DNA of 64,000 bases from NCBI GenBank assembly GCA_946894095.1, contig OX335656.1:7889001-7953000 (forward strand), in the 5' to 3' direction. Positions 63,319 through 64,000 of this stretch are shown here, one piece after another. Position numbers and translations under genes: made by a program. The number at the start of each line of letters is the position of its first letter. The stretch's first letter is position 1. The notes under the pieces were generated by a model, which was not told the DNA's origin, did not search any database, and was given only the letters and a program-made list of their open reading frames with translations. Source of the DNA: Incurvaria masculella. Lineage: Eukaryota > Arthropoda > Insecta > Lepidoptera > Incurvariidae.

Positions 63319-64000
63319 TATCACATTCAAATATATTCGAAAGCATTGTTAATGTTTTAGGTTAAGGTTTTTTTATCCTTGATTTGAGGATTTCAAAATT
63401 AACTGTCAACTGGTAATACATCAGCCTATCTCACTCTTTTTATTATTTGTTTCAATTAATTATAATGAAATAGGTATCATTAAAATAGTAATAGGGTTCT
63501 GTTAGCACCCTTTGGGTACGGAACCTTTTTCCCCATTATTCACCACCGTTAACTCATTACATGACTAAAAGGAATCATTCACAATTGCTTCTTTTCCGCC
63601 TCTCAATATGAATAAGACGAGGATAGAAAATCGCATTAGTCCTTCACATTGTCATAAGACATGTTTGGGCAGCCTGCTCCGTGCCATTCTGTTTGGTAAG
63701 GGAGAAATAAAGGCGGAAATATGCATGTAAAAACATTGTTAGGACTAATCTGAAGTATTGCTGCTTATGAAATATGAAAGAGACATTAAATTTTGTCCTT
63801 TTTTTTATTACATTTGGCCTGGGGCATTTTGCTCCAAGCCTAGCTCTCAAAACTGCATTTAATCAATAACTATATAATGGCATTTAATTCGGTCTTAAAA
63901 ACTCATGTGCTGAAATTGTTATATATATTTTTTTATTTCAACACTGGTTTGGCAGAGAGACACTAAACTTTTTGAGGGTCCCAAAATGTATAGAGCCAGG
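63319..64000. other. AGGF1 intron, right edge
   Basis: Contains a right-end piece of the 'ggttccgtacc' repeat (63496-63528). No further exon identified before the edge. Confidence 0.5.

Overview
The window looks like nuclear DNA of a moth or butterfly (Lepidoptera). It is AT-rich, with long introns and GT-AG splice sites, and is packed with repeats that I associate with lepidopteran genomes: elements ending in a 'gaagtcggtta' type terminus, copies of a 'gggttccgtacc' interspersed repeat, many short SINE copies, and decayed RTE- and jockey-like LINEs. The order is inferred from repeat flavour and gene structure. No marker fixes the species.

Two protein genes are present, both on the + strand and both cut by the window edges. 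From 1033 to 41626 lie 15 coding exons of an oxysterol-binding-protein-related protein of the ORP9 (OSBPL9) type: the end of the PH domain, a coiled segment, a VAP-binding FFAT-like motif, and the complete sterol/lipid-transfer domain with the ORP signature. Reading phases agree at every junction (660 codons including the stop). The N-terminal part of the PH domain lies upstream of the window. From 61328 to the right edge begins an AGGF1-like gene (two exons seen: a basic helical N-terminus and the first half of an OCRE repeat).

The main observation is that three functionally different pieces of the ORP9 gene have been duplicated in tandem within their own introns: (i) the start of the PH-domain exon (about 5 copies, 546-1212); (ii) the FFAT-motif exon (3 copies, 15739-16348); and (iii) a previously unlabelled 53-nt coding first exon under a GC-rich region (5 copies, 26382-27138). 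This last exon splices in the correct phase to the exon at 30543, which would give a PH-less, FFAT-less short ORP9 of about 485 residues. The later copies in (ii) and (iii) carry stop codons or weak splice sites.

The rest is repeats. At 4372-10851 there is a 6.5-kb palindrome with arms of about 2.4 kb (excluding a SINE) and RTE LINE pieces at its centre. The intron from 16 to 30 kb holds a minisatellite with a MITE in it, an 83/167-bp satellite, SINEs, fold-back elements and the alternative-exon array. Between the two genes are TTAA-flanked elements, a 100-bp array, a compact and recently inserted Ty3/gypsy retrotransposon (45678-49457) with a self-priming signature, more SINEs, a SINE split by a 1.46-kb TIR transposon, and a LINE fragment. 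The SINEs share one body but carry different Pol III heads (two tRNA-like types and a 5S-rRNA-like type).
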